This document shows positions 54,489-63,342 of a stretch of DNA of 64,000 nucleotides, piece by piece (the stretch's first letter is position 1; the number at the start of each line of letters is the position of its first letter). The position numbers and the translations under genes were made by a program. The stretch covers positions 186,001-250,000 of the forward strand of contig NZ_FXUG01000001.1 in assembly GCF_900182915.1 (NCBI RefSeq), written 5' to 3'. The stretch is from Neorhodopirellula lusitana (GTDB taxonomy: Bacteria; Planctomycetota; Planctomycetia; Pirellulales; Pirellulaceae). The notes below the pieces were generated by a model. That model saw only the letters and a list, made by a program, of their open reading frames with translations, was not told the DNA's origin and made no database searches.

Positions 54489-55334
54489 TCAGCCGATTTC
54501 GAATCGCATTAGGTCGGCGGCCATCGTGACGTTGGTCGCGGCCATGGATTCCAGACGAGCGTGTTGCGAAAAGCGAACGCCTCGGTAGGTCATCGCCATC
54601 GCGTCGGCAATCGCGTCAGGGTCAAGTTCGACGTTGTGCGACCATGTTTTGTGTTCGGTGCATCGCAGTCCCGCTGCGGACATCTCATCGACCACGATTT
54701 CCCATCGACTACGGCGGTGCCCCGATTGCTGTACCTGCTCGCGCAGTTCAATCAGGTCTTCTTCGCCGGGAACGGCAACCAGGCAGGTCCCGCTAGGTTT
54801 CAAGATCCGACGAATTTCGCTAAGTGGGCGTCTTCCAAATAAGGATAGAGCACAATCGATGCTGTTGTCGGCGACTGGCAAAACGCGATCGGCGTTGGCT
54901 TGCACCCAGGTGGCTTCCGGCCAGCCTCGCACGGCGAGGCGGATCGCCTTCTTGGACAAGTCGATCCCGCAATAGCCAGCGGGATAGTCGGCAAAGAGTG
55001 CTGGTCCGAAGGTGCCCTCCCCGCATCCCAGGTCGACAATCCGTGGTGTGGTTGGGTTGGCATCATCATCGGATGAGTTTGCTAGCGAACTGACCCAAGG
55101 GATGAGGCTTTCGATTAAGCCCCGTGCGTGACCGCGAGCCAGCCAGCGGTGGCGTGCCAATACGGCCTCGTCACAATCACCAGGGTTTTTAGACCGGCGA
55201 TCTTGAGGCTGTAGCAGGTTCCAGTAGCCCTGCTTGGCACGATCGAAATGATGGCCAGCGTCACATTTGAGCCCCGCATCAGTCAACGCTAGCAACGATT
55301 CACAATTGCGTACGGTGCAGCGTAGTTCAAACAT
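54489..55334 (-). CDS. RlmA-like 23S rRNA guanine methyltransferase
   Basis: 281 residues. RlmA family features: the N-terminal zinc site is CTVRNC...KCDAGHHFDRAKQGY (C-x4-C rather than C-x2-C), then YWNLLQPQDRRSKNPGD, the typical RlmA N-terminal loop, and the AdoMet-binding strand RIVDLGCGEGTFGPALFADY with CGIDLSKKAI. A cytosolic enzyme that methylates N1 of a guanosine in 23S rRNA helix 35 (G745 in E. coli, G748 in Gram-positives). The GCGEGTF motif is canonical. Which position it uses cannot be said. Confidence 0.85.
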   Translation of the reverse strand: MFELRCTVRNCESLLALTDAGLKCDAGHHFDRAKQGYWNLLQPQDRRSKNPGDCDEAVLARHRWLARGHARGLIESLIPWVSSLANSSDDDANPTTPRIVDLGCGEGTFGPALFADYPAGYCGIDLSKKAIRLAVRGWPEATWVQANADRVLPVADNSIDCALSLFGRRPLSEIRRILKPSGTCLVAVPGEEDLIELREQVQQSGHRRSRWEIVVDEMSAAGLRCTEHKTWSHNVELDPDAIADAMAMTYRGVRFSQHARLESMAATNVTMAADLMRFEIG

Positions 55335-55624
55335 TTACAAAGTCTCAAATCCGACGCTGCCGTCATGGCCCGTGTTTGCCTGCCGACTTTCCGAAGCCGA
55401 ATCTACCAAACCGCATGTCACGGAAAGCGGTCAGTGTAATCGGGAATGTTCAGGTCTGGGAAGCTTCGGGTTGGGGAACGGTCGAAGGCAAGCCGCGTAA
55501 GGCCTTTTGTGGTTCGCCAACTGCGTATGGAGAGGAAGAAGCGAGCTCCGCGTGCGACTTGTGTTCCTTCGGAAAACTAACCGCTGGAATACCAAATTCG
55601 AGCGATGACATGGGCTTCGTTGGA

Positions 55625-56560
55625 TTAACGTCGTGTCGATTTTGGGGGCCGAAAATAGAAGCGTTGCTCGCCAAGTTGGAACTCCGTGATTTGGTCTAGC
55701 TTGGCTTGATGCAGTCTTAGCCAGGCACCGTTACGCGACCCCAAGTCTTCGATTAACCAGCCTTTTTCGGTGTGATGGATCCGGGTGTGGTTGGGGCATA
55801 CGAATTCATCGTGGAGTGTCAAACCACACGTCGAGGAATCGGCTCCGATCACTAAGTGAGGGTTGTCGAGCACGTGGGTGTGTTCGGTTTCTTGACGCAG
55901 GTCACGGTATCGCAATCGCGGCATGGCGATCTTCACCGATTCAATCAGCTGCGTGGCGTGCAAGTCGTTTTCACCTGTGGTAGGTGTGGTTGCGTCAGCA
56001 CCCGGTGTGGGGATTTGAAACGCGACCCGGTGTCGACCGATCAAGAACTCTTGGTCGTGGCGAAGGTAGGCACGTTGGACTCGAAAAAACGAACCGTTGC
56101 GGCTTTCTAAATCAGTGAAGTGCCATTGGTAACCGGATCGATGTCGGCGGCATTCGAGCTTGGCGTGCTTGGACGACATCAGCACTTCATAGGGAAACTG
56201 AATGTCACCTTCTTGGCGGCCAATGACCACACTGCCACCTCGCAGCCGATAGATTTCGGCATCGCGTATTGAGCCGTCATCGAGCGCCGCCAGGAATCCC
56301 ATGGGTGGTCGTAAGGATGGGCGATAAAGCGAAGCGGACTCGCTTCCCGAAGCACCTGCGTTCGACTTGCCAGCACGGCGAGACTTTCCGGATTTCCCCG
56401 CAGCGTCTCGGGCCGCTTGCAGTTGGGATGGATCGATCAACTGCGTTTGGCGAACCGCATCGATTTCCTGGTCGAGTGATTCACCCGCTATCGTCTGGCG
56501 TTCGTCCCGGTCCGGCTGGCTGTCGCTGCCGACGAAGAGTCGTTTCAAGCCGTCAAACAT
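55625..56560 (-). CDS. Double FHA-domain protein
   Basis: About 311 residues from ATG 56560 (GTG 56566 in frame). A low-complexity region (about 40-80) is followed by two FHA domains: the first at about 96-195 (GSVVIGRQEGDIQFPYEVLM, SSKHAKLECRRH, LESRNGSFFRV), the second at about 215-311 (HLVIGADSSTCGLTLHDEFV, CPNHTRIHHTEKG, LGSRNGAWLRL). Both keep the S-R-N-G core, so phosphothreonine binding is likely. Twelve to eighteen bases downstream of the cysH-like gene in the same direction; function of the pair is unknown. Confidence 0.87.
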   Translation of the reverse strand: MFDGLKRLFVGSDSQPDRDERQTIAGESLDQEIDAVRQTQLIDPSQLQAARDAAGKSGKSRRAGKSNAGASGSESASLYRPSLRPPMGFLAALDDGSIRDAEIYRLRGGSVVIGRQEGDIQFPYEVLMSSKHAKLECRRHRSGYQWHFTDLESRNGSFFRVQRAYLRHDQEFLIGRHRVAFQIPTPGADATTPTTGENDLHATQLIESVKIAMPRLRYRDLRQETEHTHVLDNPHLVIGADSSTCGLTLHDEFVCPNHTRIHHTEKGWLIEDLGSRNGAWLRLHQAKLDQITEFQLGEQRFYFRPPKSTRR

Positions 56561-56578
56561 GTTCACACTCGGTAATGA

Positions 56579-57502
56579 TTACGACGAGTGCAAACCACAC
56601 TCGGTTTTTTGAAAACCGCTCCATCGTCCCGATCGCTCATCTTCGCCCGGCAAAACTGATCGCGTGCAAGGTTGGCACCCGATGCTCGGATAGCCTTGAT
56701 CGTGTAGTGGATTGTAAGGGATGCCTTCCTTGGAGATCAGCGACCAGACATCTTTTTTGGTCCAGTTGGCCAGCGGGCTGATTTTGACAAGTTGAAACTT
56801 TTTGTCCCAGCCAACAATCGGTGCCTTGGCTCGGTCTTCGCTCTGATCACGACGAATCGCACTGGCCCAAGCATGCCAGCCACGGGCCGCTTTGTGCAGC
56901 ACGCGAAGCTTACGTTCAAAGCAGCAGCGGTTGGGATCGGTCAAATAAACCGGGCCGTGGTTGGCTGCTTCGAATTCTTCGACAGTCAGATCGGGATACT
57001 TGTACTCAACGGTGACGCCGTATTTTTCGCGGACGCGTTCCCGCAATTCCATCGTCTCGGCGAACTGATATCCGGTATCCAGGTTGAAAATGGGCGTTTC
57101 GGGCGCGATCCCAGCCAGCATGTGGATGATCGTCATTCCCTCGGGGCCGAACGCGGTCGCCATCGTGAACTTGGGCGCGAAGCGATCGACAGCCCATTTC
57201 AGAATGGCTTGCGGTGTTTCGTTTTCCAGGGCGTCGCTTTCACGCTTCAGTTCCGCCAAGAAATCCGGCGTAGGTGCTAAAGGCGGATCCGCGACCATGG
57301 CTCCACCGATTTCGGGGATCGCGTTTTCCGCTTCGGCAGCCGCTTGAGCTTTGCGAGCGGCCATCGCCGCAGCACTGGTTTCCTGGTCAGACAGTACTTT
57401 CAGGCTCGGGCTGGATGCCGCCTCGCCCTGGCTGGCAGCGGCGCGCGACTTCGCGGCCGATTCCGACGGGGCGTTTTCGGGAGAGGGGGTGGCAGCGGTC
57501 AC
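56579..57502 (-). CDS. cysH: Assimilatory APS/PAPS reductase
   Basis: About 307 residues from GTG 57502 (TTG 57562 also open). Ala-rich N-terminal extension to about residue 75. Core: FTMATAFGPEGMTIIHML, NLDTGYQFAETMEL, RCCFERKLRVLHKAARG (C193, C194), IGCQPCTRSVLPGEDERSGR (C276, C279) and the redox KTECGLH (C302). The CC/CxxC pairs bind a [4Fe-4S] cluster, typical of APS-using reductases rather than the cluster-free PAPS type. It reduces the activated sulfate to sulfite for cysteine synthesis, which fits with much sulfate freed by sulfatases (inference). Confidence 0.94.
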   Translation of the reverse strand: MTAATPSPENAPSESAAKSRAAASQGEAASSPSLKVLSDQETSAAAMAARKAQAAAEAENAIPEIGGAMVADPPLAPTPDFLAELKRESDALENETPQAILKWAVDRFAPKFTMATAFGPEGMTIIHMLAGIAPETPIFNLDTGYQFAETMELRERVREKYGVTVEYKYPDLTVEEFEAANHGPVYLTDPNRCCFERKLRVLHKAARGWHAWASAIRRDQSEDRAKAPIVGWDKKFQLVKISPLANWTKKDVWSLISKEGIPYNPLHDQGYPSIGCQPCTRSVLPGEDERSGRWSGFQKTECGLHSS

Positions 57503-57563
57503 GAGCGATCCGTCTAGGCAAAAATTCGAAAAACAACCGTATCGGGCACGACAACCATACAAA

Positions 57564-57582
57564 CTTGACCTCCGAGGTCAAG
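57564..57582. promoter_or_regulatory. Inverted repeat upstream of cysH
   Basis: CTTGACCT, three bases, AGGTCAAG: perfect 8-bp arms, 62 bp upstream of the chosen cysH start in the divergent gap with the HEAT-like gene. Shape fits a dimeric regulator site. Confidence 0.5.
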
Positions 57583-57745
57583 TATCTCAATCGGTCGCCA
57601 GCGGCGGGGGCTTGAGCACTTTTGAAGCCGGACCAGCCGGAAAACCGTTTCCTTATCAAAAATCGCACGAATTCGGCTAGAATAGGTCGATTCACAGGAC
57701 ACATCCGGGTGCGTGCACCCTGAACTGGCGAGACAGGGAACCCTG

Positions 57746-58981
57746 ATGCAAAAACTTGATCGAATCTGGAACGCTTCGCGACCGTTTGGCTATGCCATCT
57801 TATTATCGGTCTTGGGAAGCCATTGGGTTGTGGCGGGCAAGGTCGAGTTGTCCGGTGGCGGGCAATTGACTGGCGACGTTCGCCGGGTCGAGGACGCCAA
57901 TGGCAAAACGGCTCATGTGATCGTGCGGGTTGATCCTGACATGTCCATCGCCGTCGCGGGGACTCACACTCGCCGCACCGTCGAAGCGGACCAGCTTGTC
58001 GAATATCGGTCCAAGGCGGCCGCGGCAGGCCAAGACGCCGAAGCACAGTTTGAGTTGGCGCGTTGGTGCAAGTCGAAAACCCTGCTCAACCAGTACCATT
58101 TCCATTTGGTGCGAACGATTGAATTGGATCCCGATCATCGGCTTGCTCGGGCAGCGTTAGGGTACGTCAAATCGGGCAATGAATGGATTAGTTTCGAGAA
58201 ACTGCGTCGATCTCAGGGACTGGTTCAGGACGGCAAGGGCCGCTGGGTGCTGCCCGAAGTCCTATCTGTTCGGCAATACAGTGACGAAGCGGAGCGAGCA
58301 TCGAAGTTGTGGATCAAGAATTTCCGACGGCTGCATTCCCGAGCGATTCGGGGTGACGCCGAGGCATTGGCGGAGATTACCGCCATTGACGATCCGATGG
58401 CGACCAATGCGATTGCGGGTGAGTTCTTGCGGTCCCGATCTTCACGAGCCAATTTGCGCACCCTGCGAATGACCTATGTGCGGTTGTTGGCCAAGTTTCG
58501 AAATCAAACCGCCGTTTCGACCTTGGTGGAGGCGGGGCTGAATGAGACTGACGCGATTGTTCGCGAGGAGGCACTTCGGCAATTGGTTGAATACGGCGGT
58601 TCATCGGCCGTGGCCAGTTACCTGCCTTTGTTACGCTCGAATTCACCGGCTCAGGTCAAAGCGGCGGCCCGAGCGTTGGAGTATTTCCCCAACGCTGAAC
58701 TTGCATTCGAATACGTCCGGGCCTTGATCACAGAACAGAAAACCCGCACTCAGATGGGCAGTGGCGGCACCGACGCTTCGTTTGGCAACAACGGCGTCAA
58801 CGGGCTAACTCAAGGATCCAAGGTGGTGGAACAGACCGCTCGGATTAGGCATCCCGAGGTCCTACAATTGGTGAAAACCATCGCGCCGGGGGTGGATTAC
58901 GGATTCGACGAAAATGCCTGGCGACGCTACTTCGCGTCGCTGCGAAACCCGCCACGGTCCGATTTGCGGCGAGATCCCTAG
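57746..58981 (+). CDS. Secreted protein with HEAT-like repeats
   Basis: 411 residues from ATG 57746. Signal peptide to about 33, then a beta-rich part (about 34-95, GQLTGDVRRVEDANGKTAHV) and helical repeats (about 110-411). Helical pairs such as NQTAVSTLVEAGLNETDAIV, REEALRQLVEYGGSSAVASY and AQVKAAARALEYFPNAELAF look like HEAT repeats, which mediate protein-protein contacts. Unknown function. GGGTGC-GT-GCACCC at 57707-57720 just upstream could be a small hairpin in its leader. Confidence 0.75.
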   Translation: MQKLDRIWNASRPFGYAILLSVLGSHWVVAGKVELSGGGQLTGDVRRVEDANGKTAHVIVRVDPDMSIAVAGTHTRRTVEADQLVEYRSKAAAAGQDAEAQFELARWCKSKTLLNQYHFHLVRTIELDPDHRLARAALGYVKSGNEWISFEKLRRSQGLVQDGKGRWVLPEVLSVRQYSDEAERASKLWIKNFRRLHSRAIRGDAEALAEITAIDDPMATNAIAGEFLRSRSSRANLRTLRMTYVRLLAKFRNQTAVSTLVEAGLNETDAIVREEALRQLVEYGGSSAVASYLPLLRSNSPAQVKAAARALEYFPNAELAFEYVRALITEQKTRTQMGSGGTDASFGNNGVNGLTQGSKVVEQTARIRHPEVLQLVKTIAPGVDYGFDENAWRRYFASLRNPPRSDLRRDP

Positions 58982-59106
58982 CCCGATTGCATCCCTCGAC
59001 GGATTGCCGCTTGAGCGACTTCGACGGCGATGCCCGGTGTAAATTCAAGGCTGAGAAGTACGTCAGAGACGGTTGAGCAGCGGTTACCGGGTGACGCTTA
59101 CTGGGC

Positions 59107-59129
59107 GGCGGTCATTGACGGTCACCGCC
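59107..59129. promoter_or_regulatory. Weak inverted repeat upstream of glyA
   Basis: GGCGGT and ACCGCC separated by 11 bases, in the 230-bp gap before glyA. A regulator site or leader hairpin is possible; the arms are only 6 bp and I put little weight on it. Confidence 0.35.
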
Positions 59130-59211
59130 TTGACGTTGACAATTGGTGTCCTCTGTCCCGCTGAGCCTCTGCCGCGTCCATTTTCCACTTTTGGTCCCTA
59201 AATCGAAAACC

Positions 59212-60474
59212 ATGAGCATCATTGAATCGCAAGACCCGCAACTGTACGCAGCCATGCAAGCCGAAGCGACACGGCAACAGGACGGCCTGGAAATGATTGC
59301 GAGCGAGAATTACACCAGTCCTGCGATCATGGAAGCAGCTGGCAGTGTTCTGACCAACAAGTATGCCGAGGGATATCCCGGTCGCCGGTACTACGGCGGC
59401 TGCGAGCACGTGGACGTCGTCGAACAACTGGCAATCGACCGCGCCAAGGAATTGTTCGGTGCCGAGGCAGCCAACGTTCAGCCTCACTCGGGTTCGCAGG
59501 CCAACGCGGCTGTTTACTTGAGTTGCCTGGAAGTCGGCGACACTGTCATGGGATTGGACCTGGCCCAAGGTGGGCACCTGACCCACGGCATGAAGCTGAA
59601 CATGAGCGGCCGCTTGTACAACTTCATCAGCTACGGTGTCGATGAAAAAGAGCACCGTTTGGACTTTGACCAAATCGCTCGCTTGGCTCGTGAAAACAAA
59701 CCTAAGCTGATCGTCGCTGGTGCCAGCGCTTACCCTCGTGAAATCCCTCACGACAAGTTCAAAGAGATCGCGGACGAAGTCGGTGCCAAGCTGCTTGTCG
59801 ACATGGCTCACTATGCTGGCCTGGTCGCTGCTGGAATCCACAACAGTCCCTTGCCGCTGGCTGATTACGTCACCACGACGACTCACAAAACACTGCGTGG
59901 TCCTCGCGGCGGACTGATCATGTGCAAGCAGGAACACCTGAAGTTGGTGAACCGAAATGTGTTCCCCGGCACACAAGGTGGCCCTTTGATGCACGTCATC
60001 GCGGGCAAAGCAATCTGTTTTGCCGAAGCTCTTTCAGATCAATACAAGGTGTACGGTCAAGCGGTCGTCGACAACGCCAAAGTGCTGGCCGACACATTGA
60101 TGGCGGCTGGGTTGCGATTGGTCAGCGGCGGAACCGATAACCATTTGATGCTTGTCGATGTCACTACCGCAGGCCTTGGTGGCAAGAAAGCTGAAGCGGT
60201 TTTGGATGCGTGTGGTATCACGGTCAACATGAACATGATTCCGTTCGACCAACGTAAACCAATGGACCCATCGGGCATCCGAATCGGAACGCCTGCACTG
60301 ACTACCCGCGGCATGGGGACCGCCGAAATGAAACGCATTGGTACTTGGATCCACCAAGCCCTAACCAACGCGGATGACGCGGCGTTGCACAACTCAATTC
60401 GCGTTGAGATTCGTGAAATGTGCGGTTCGTTCGCCGTGCCTGCGGCAACGACCCAGGCTTGTGAGGCAGTTTAA
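59212..60474 (+). CDS. glyA: Serine hydroxymethyltransferase
   Basis: 420 residues from ATG 59212. Converts serine and tetrahydrofolate to glycine and 5,10-methylene-THF. Features: [55 protein letters not shown] and the PLP lysine in [14 protein letters not shown] (K226). Length typical. The last base of the stop codon is the first base of the next ATG (TAATG), so translation of the receiver protein is probably coupled. Confidence 0.97.
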   Translation: MSIIESQDPQLYAAMQAEATRQQDGLEMIASENYTSPAIMEAAGSVLTNKYAEGYPGRRYYGGCEHVDVVEQLAIDRAKELFGAEAANVQPHSGSQANAAVYLSCLEVGDTVMGLDLAQGGHLTHGMKLNMSGRLYNFISYGVDEKEHRLDFDQIARLARENKPKLIVAGASAYPREIPHDKFKEIADEVGAKLLVDMAHYAGLVAAGIHNSPLPLADYVTTTTHKTLRGPRGGLIMCKQEHLKLVNRNVFPGTQGGPLMHVIAGKAICFAEALSDQYKVYGQAVVDNAKVLADTLMAAGLRLVSGGTDNHLMLVDVTTAGLGGKKAEAVLDACGITVNMNMIPFDQRKPMDPSGIRIGTPALTTRGMGTAEMKRIGTWIHQALTNADDAALHNSIRVEIREMCGSFAVPAATTQACEAV

Positions 60475-60899
60475 TGAATCGAATTTTGATTGCCGATGAC
60501 AACTCGGCCAACCGCGAGCTGATTGAGGCTTACCTGATCAACATTGATTGCGAGCTTGAAACCGCAGTTGATGGAGAAGACACGCTTGCCAAAGTGAAGT
60601 CGTTCCAGCCCGATCTGATTCTGCTTGACGTGATGATGCCCAAGTTAAGTGGGTTTGAAGTCTGCAAGCAACTCAAGGAGGACTCCGCGACAAGTGGTAT
60701 CATGATCTTAATGGTGACCGCTTTGAGTGAACTGGGCGACATTGAACGTGGCGTGCAGGCGGGGACTGACGATTTCCTAAGCAAGCCGGTTAACCGAGTC
60801 GAGTTGGTCAAGCGTGTCGAGAACATGCTGAAGCTCAAGGGCACGACTGACGAACTGGAACGCTTGCGTCAATACATCCAAGAGATGGAAGAACACTGA
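60474..60899 (+). CDS. Stand-alone response regulator receiver
   Basis: 141 residues, only a receiver domain. Acidic pocket D8/D9, phospho-acceptor D52 in LILLDVMMPK, T82 in MVTALSE and K104 in FLSKPVNR are all present. A short charged helix follows (DELERLRQYIQEMEEH). No output domain and no kinase gene are in the window. It overlaps glyA by one base and ends one base before the next gene, an unusual place for a receiver. Confidence 0.95.
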   Translation: MNRILIADDNSANRELIEAYLINIDCELETAVDGEDTLAKVKSFQPDLILLDVMMPKLSGFEVCKQLKEDSATSGIMILMVTALSELGDIERGVQAGTDDFLSKPVNRVELVKRVENMLKLKGTTDELERLRQYIQEMEEH

Positions 60900-60900
60900 A

Positions 60901-61995
60901 TTGCTTGAATCGCTGTGTCTGATGCCGCCGAAACTAGGACAGGTCCGCCGAGGCATTGCTCCGGAACAGACCGAGGTGATGGTTTCGCGGCAGGCTGGCG
61001 ATCCACTGATGCTGCCCAAGCCTTTGTACTGGGACACGCCGCCTTGGCATCGTTGGCCAGTGCTTTTGACGCAGTGTGTTTTTGAGGGCTTTGCTTCTCG
61101 CGGCATTCTGGTGTCAGCTCTGCAGAGCGAGTTGGGGCTTGCGACCCCGATCGACGACTCGGTTCCATCGCCAGGATCGCCCGACGCTGACGTGTTGTTG
61201 CCGCGGATGCTTCCTTATCGAAATGAACGATACGGATTGTCGGACGCCGATTGGGATCACGCCAAGGTCGTCGACATTCAATTGTCACCGCCGCGAGACG
61301 TGACCGGGCGAATCGCGTACTCCGCTGAGCAAATCGGACGATGGGAACTGACCGCCGAAGACCAACCGCTGTCGGGCGGTGGGTGGGTGCCCGCGATGAC
61401 GTTGCCGCCGGATGTCCCCTCGCCTGACAAGCTCGCTGCGAAGGTTAGCCAGATTCGGACTTTGTGTCCCGGTGCGGCCGTCGTGATCAGTGTGACGCCG
61501 GAATGGCTTGAAAACAGCTTCGAAGATTTAGTTGCTGCGGCGCCCGACGCGCTGGTGATTCGGCTCAGTCAGCTTCGGATTGCAGGAACGTCGCTGGCTC
61601 GGTTTTTGTTGCGGCTGAATCAAAGAATAGAAACGGATAGCCGGTTGCCGCTGTGGCTTTCGCCGCCGCGATCGCAAGAGGGGATCCCGGTTTCGGTGTC
61701 TGATTCGATCAAGCTCATTGCATTGGGTGCGTCGGCCATCGCAGTGGACAGTTGGCTCGAACACGTGATTGAGGAACTCGACGAGGTTCCGAATATTCCT
61801 TCGATCGATGCGGATCCCAAAGCCAAGCGGATGGTTCAGGTCGAGGAAATCTTGCAGCGATTGCTGGACCCGCAGCTCGAATTGTTTACCGGCCTCTACT
61901 CTTCCCTGATTCACGATCGTCCGTGCGATTTGCTTGGCACGTTTGATCCCGATGTGGCGAACCTGTTAGGTTTGCCGTGTATCGGTCAGTTTTAA
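60901..61995 (+). CDS. Unknown protein, possibly degenerate glutamate synthase-like TIM barrel
   Basis: 364 residues from TTG 60901 (ATG 60922 is another start). The C-terminal half has the spacing of the FMN-binding glutamate-synthase-like barrel: APDALVIRLSQLRIAGTSL, then LPLWLSPPRS and SIKLIALGASAIAVDSW, like the end of such barrels (ADxVxVxG, GTxxA, xxDxxKAxALGAxA). The FMN phosphate-binding glycines and Fe-S cysteines are not present. N-terminal half unrecognised. It lies between a receiver gene and proA; function not inferred. Confidence 0.7.
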   Translation: MLESLCLMPPKLGQVRRGIAPEQTEVMVSRQAGDPLMLPKPLYWDTPPWHRWPVLLTQCVFEGFASRGILVSALQSELGLATPIDDSVPSPGSPDADVLLPRMLPYRNERYGLSDADWDHAKVVDIQLSPPRDVTGRIAYSAEQIGRWELTAEDQPLSGGGWVPAMTLPPDVPSPDKLAAKVSQIRTLCPGAAVVISVTPEWLENSFEDLVAAAPDALVIRLSQLRIAGTSLARFLLRLNQRIETDSRLPLWLSPPRSQEGIPVSVSDSIKLIALGASAIAVDSWLEHVIEELDEVPNIPSIDADPKAKRMVQVEEILQRLLDPQLELFTGLYSSLIHDRPCDLLGTFDPDVANLLGLPCIGQF

Positions 61996-62032
61996 TCGCT
62001 CCCCGCTTTCACAGCTTCTGAAGTAATCTCCC

Positions 62033-63334
62033 ATGACGTCCTCAACCCCAGAAATCGCCAATCGCCCAACTGGTGCAGATGAACTGCAAGCAAGTTGTTT
62101 GCAAGTTGCCCAGCAATCCAAAGCGGCTTCGCGTCAACTCGCAACGCTGGACACTGACATCAAGAACCGGTGGTTGTTGGAATCCGCTGATGCATTGATC
62201 GCCGCGACGGACGAGTTGATGGTCGCCAATGCAAAGGACCTGGAGGCCGCTCCACAGTATGGCCTGACTGATGCGAGTGTCGATCGCTTGAAGCTCGACG
62301 CCGCGCGGATTGAGTCAATCGCCGTTGGCCTACGCGAGATCGCTGCCCTGAAGGATCCCATTGGCGAAGTGCTGGATGGGTTCACTCGCCCAGGTGGAAT
62401 GAAGATCGAAAAGCGACGGGTCCCATTGGGCGTGGTTTTCTTTATCTACGAAAGTCGTCCCAACGTGACCGCTGACGCAGCCGGAATCTGCGTGAAGAGC
62501 GGCAACGCAGTCATTCTGCGTGGCGGCAAAGAGGCCATGCACAGCAGCCAAGCCATTGTCCGCGTGCTGCATCAAGTGGCGGCTAAGGTCGGGATTCCTG
62601 AACACGCAGTTCAGTTGGTCGGCACGACCGACCGGGCCGCCGTCGGGCATTTCTTGAAGATGCACGAGCAGATCGACGTCACCATCCCGCGCGGCGGTGA
62701 AGGTCTGATCCGACGTGTCGCCAACGATGCGACGATGCCGGTGATCAAACACTACGACGGAAATTGCCACGTCTACGTCGACGCCTCCGCTGACATTGAG
62801 ATGGCTGTCAACGTCATCGAAAACTCCAAATGTCACCGTTTGGGGGTCTGCAATGCATGTGAATCGCTGCTCATTCACGAAGCAATCTTGGCGGACGCGT
62901 TGCCGTCGATCGCCGAGCGTCTGGCCTCGTGTGGCATTGAAATGCGGGTTGATGAGCGAGCGGCGCCCTATGTCACCGGTGGTGTCCCCGCGACGCAGGA
63001 AGATTTCGGCACGGAATATTTGGGCCCAACGATCAGTATTGCTGTGGTCAATTCGCTCGACGAGGCGGCTGAGCACATCAATCGCTATGGCTCTGGACAC
63101 ACCGATGCGATTATTACTTCACAGATCCTCGCGGCGCAACAATTCACCGATTTGATCGACAGTGCCGCTGTGATGGTCAACGCCAGTACTCGTTTCAACG
63201 ATGGTGGGATGTTTGGGCTGGGGGCTGAAATCGGGATTTCTACGGATAAGTTTCACGCCCGAGGCCCATGCGGGTTGCGTGAATTGACGAGCTACAAGTA
63301 CATCGTTCTTGGGAACGGCCATTTGCGGAGCTAG
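62033..63334 (+). CDS. proA: Glutamate-5-semialdehyde dehydrogenase (gamma-glutamyl phosphate reductase)
   Basis: 433 residues from ATG 62033. Reduces gamma-glutamyl phosphate with NADPH in proline synthesis. Features: VPLGVVFFIYESRPNVTADA, GNAVILRGGKEAMHSS, DVTIPRGGEGLIRRV, the catalytic Cys in GVCNACESLLIH, and FGLGAEIGISTDKFHARGP near the end. Length and order are normal. It starts 37 bp after the unknown barrel-like gene and is followed 8 bp later by fliM, an unusual neighbour. Confidence 0.97.
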   Translation: MTSSTPEIANRPTGADELQASCLQVAQQSKAASRQLATLDTDIKNRWLLESADALIAATDELMVANAKDLEAAPQYGLTDASVDRLKLDAARIESIAVGLREIAALKDPIGEVLDGFTRPGGMKIEKRRVPLGVVFFIYESRPNVTADAAGICVKSGNAVILRGGKEAMHSSQAIVRVLHQVAAKVGIPEHAVQLVGTTDRAAVGHFLKMHEQIDVTIPRGGEGLIRRVANDATMPVIKHYDGNCHVYVDASADIEMAVNVIENSKCHRLGVCNACESLLIHEAILADALPSIAERLASCGIEMRVDERAAPYVTGGVPATQEDFGTEYLGPTISIAVVNSLDEAAEHINRYGSGHTDAIITSQILAAQQFTDLIDSAAVMVNASTRFNDGGMFGLGAEIGISTDKFHARGPCGLRELTSYKYIVLGNGHLRS

Positions 63335-63342
63335 GATTTTCG

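Noticed and set aside
55376-55699. Plus-strand frame of 107 residues between the RlmA-like and FHA genes
   Set aside because: Overlaps the 3' end of the FHA gene on the other strand; no features and no conservation signal visible.
59122-59994. Minus-strand frame of 290 residues across glyA
   Set aside because: Mirrors the SHMT frame on the other strand; no recognisable motif.
62330-63100. Minus-strand frame of 256 residues across proA
   Set aside because: Shadow of proA; rich in rare residues such as His and no domain.
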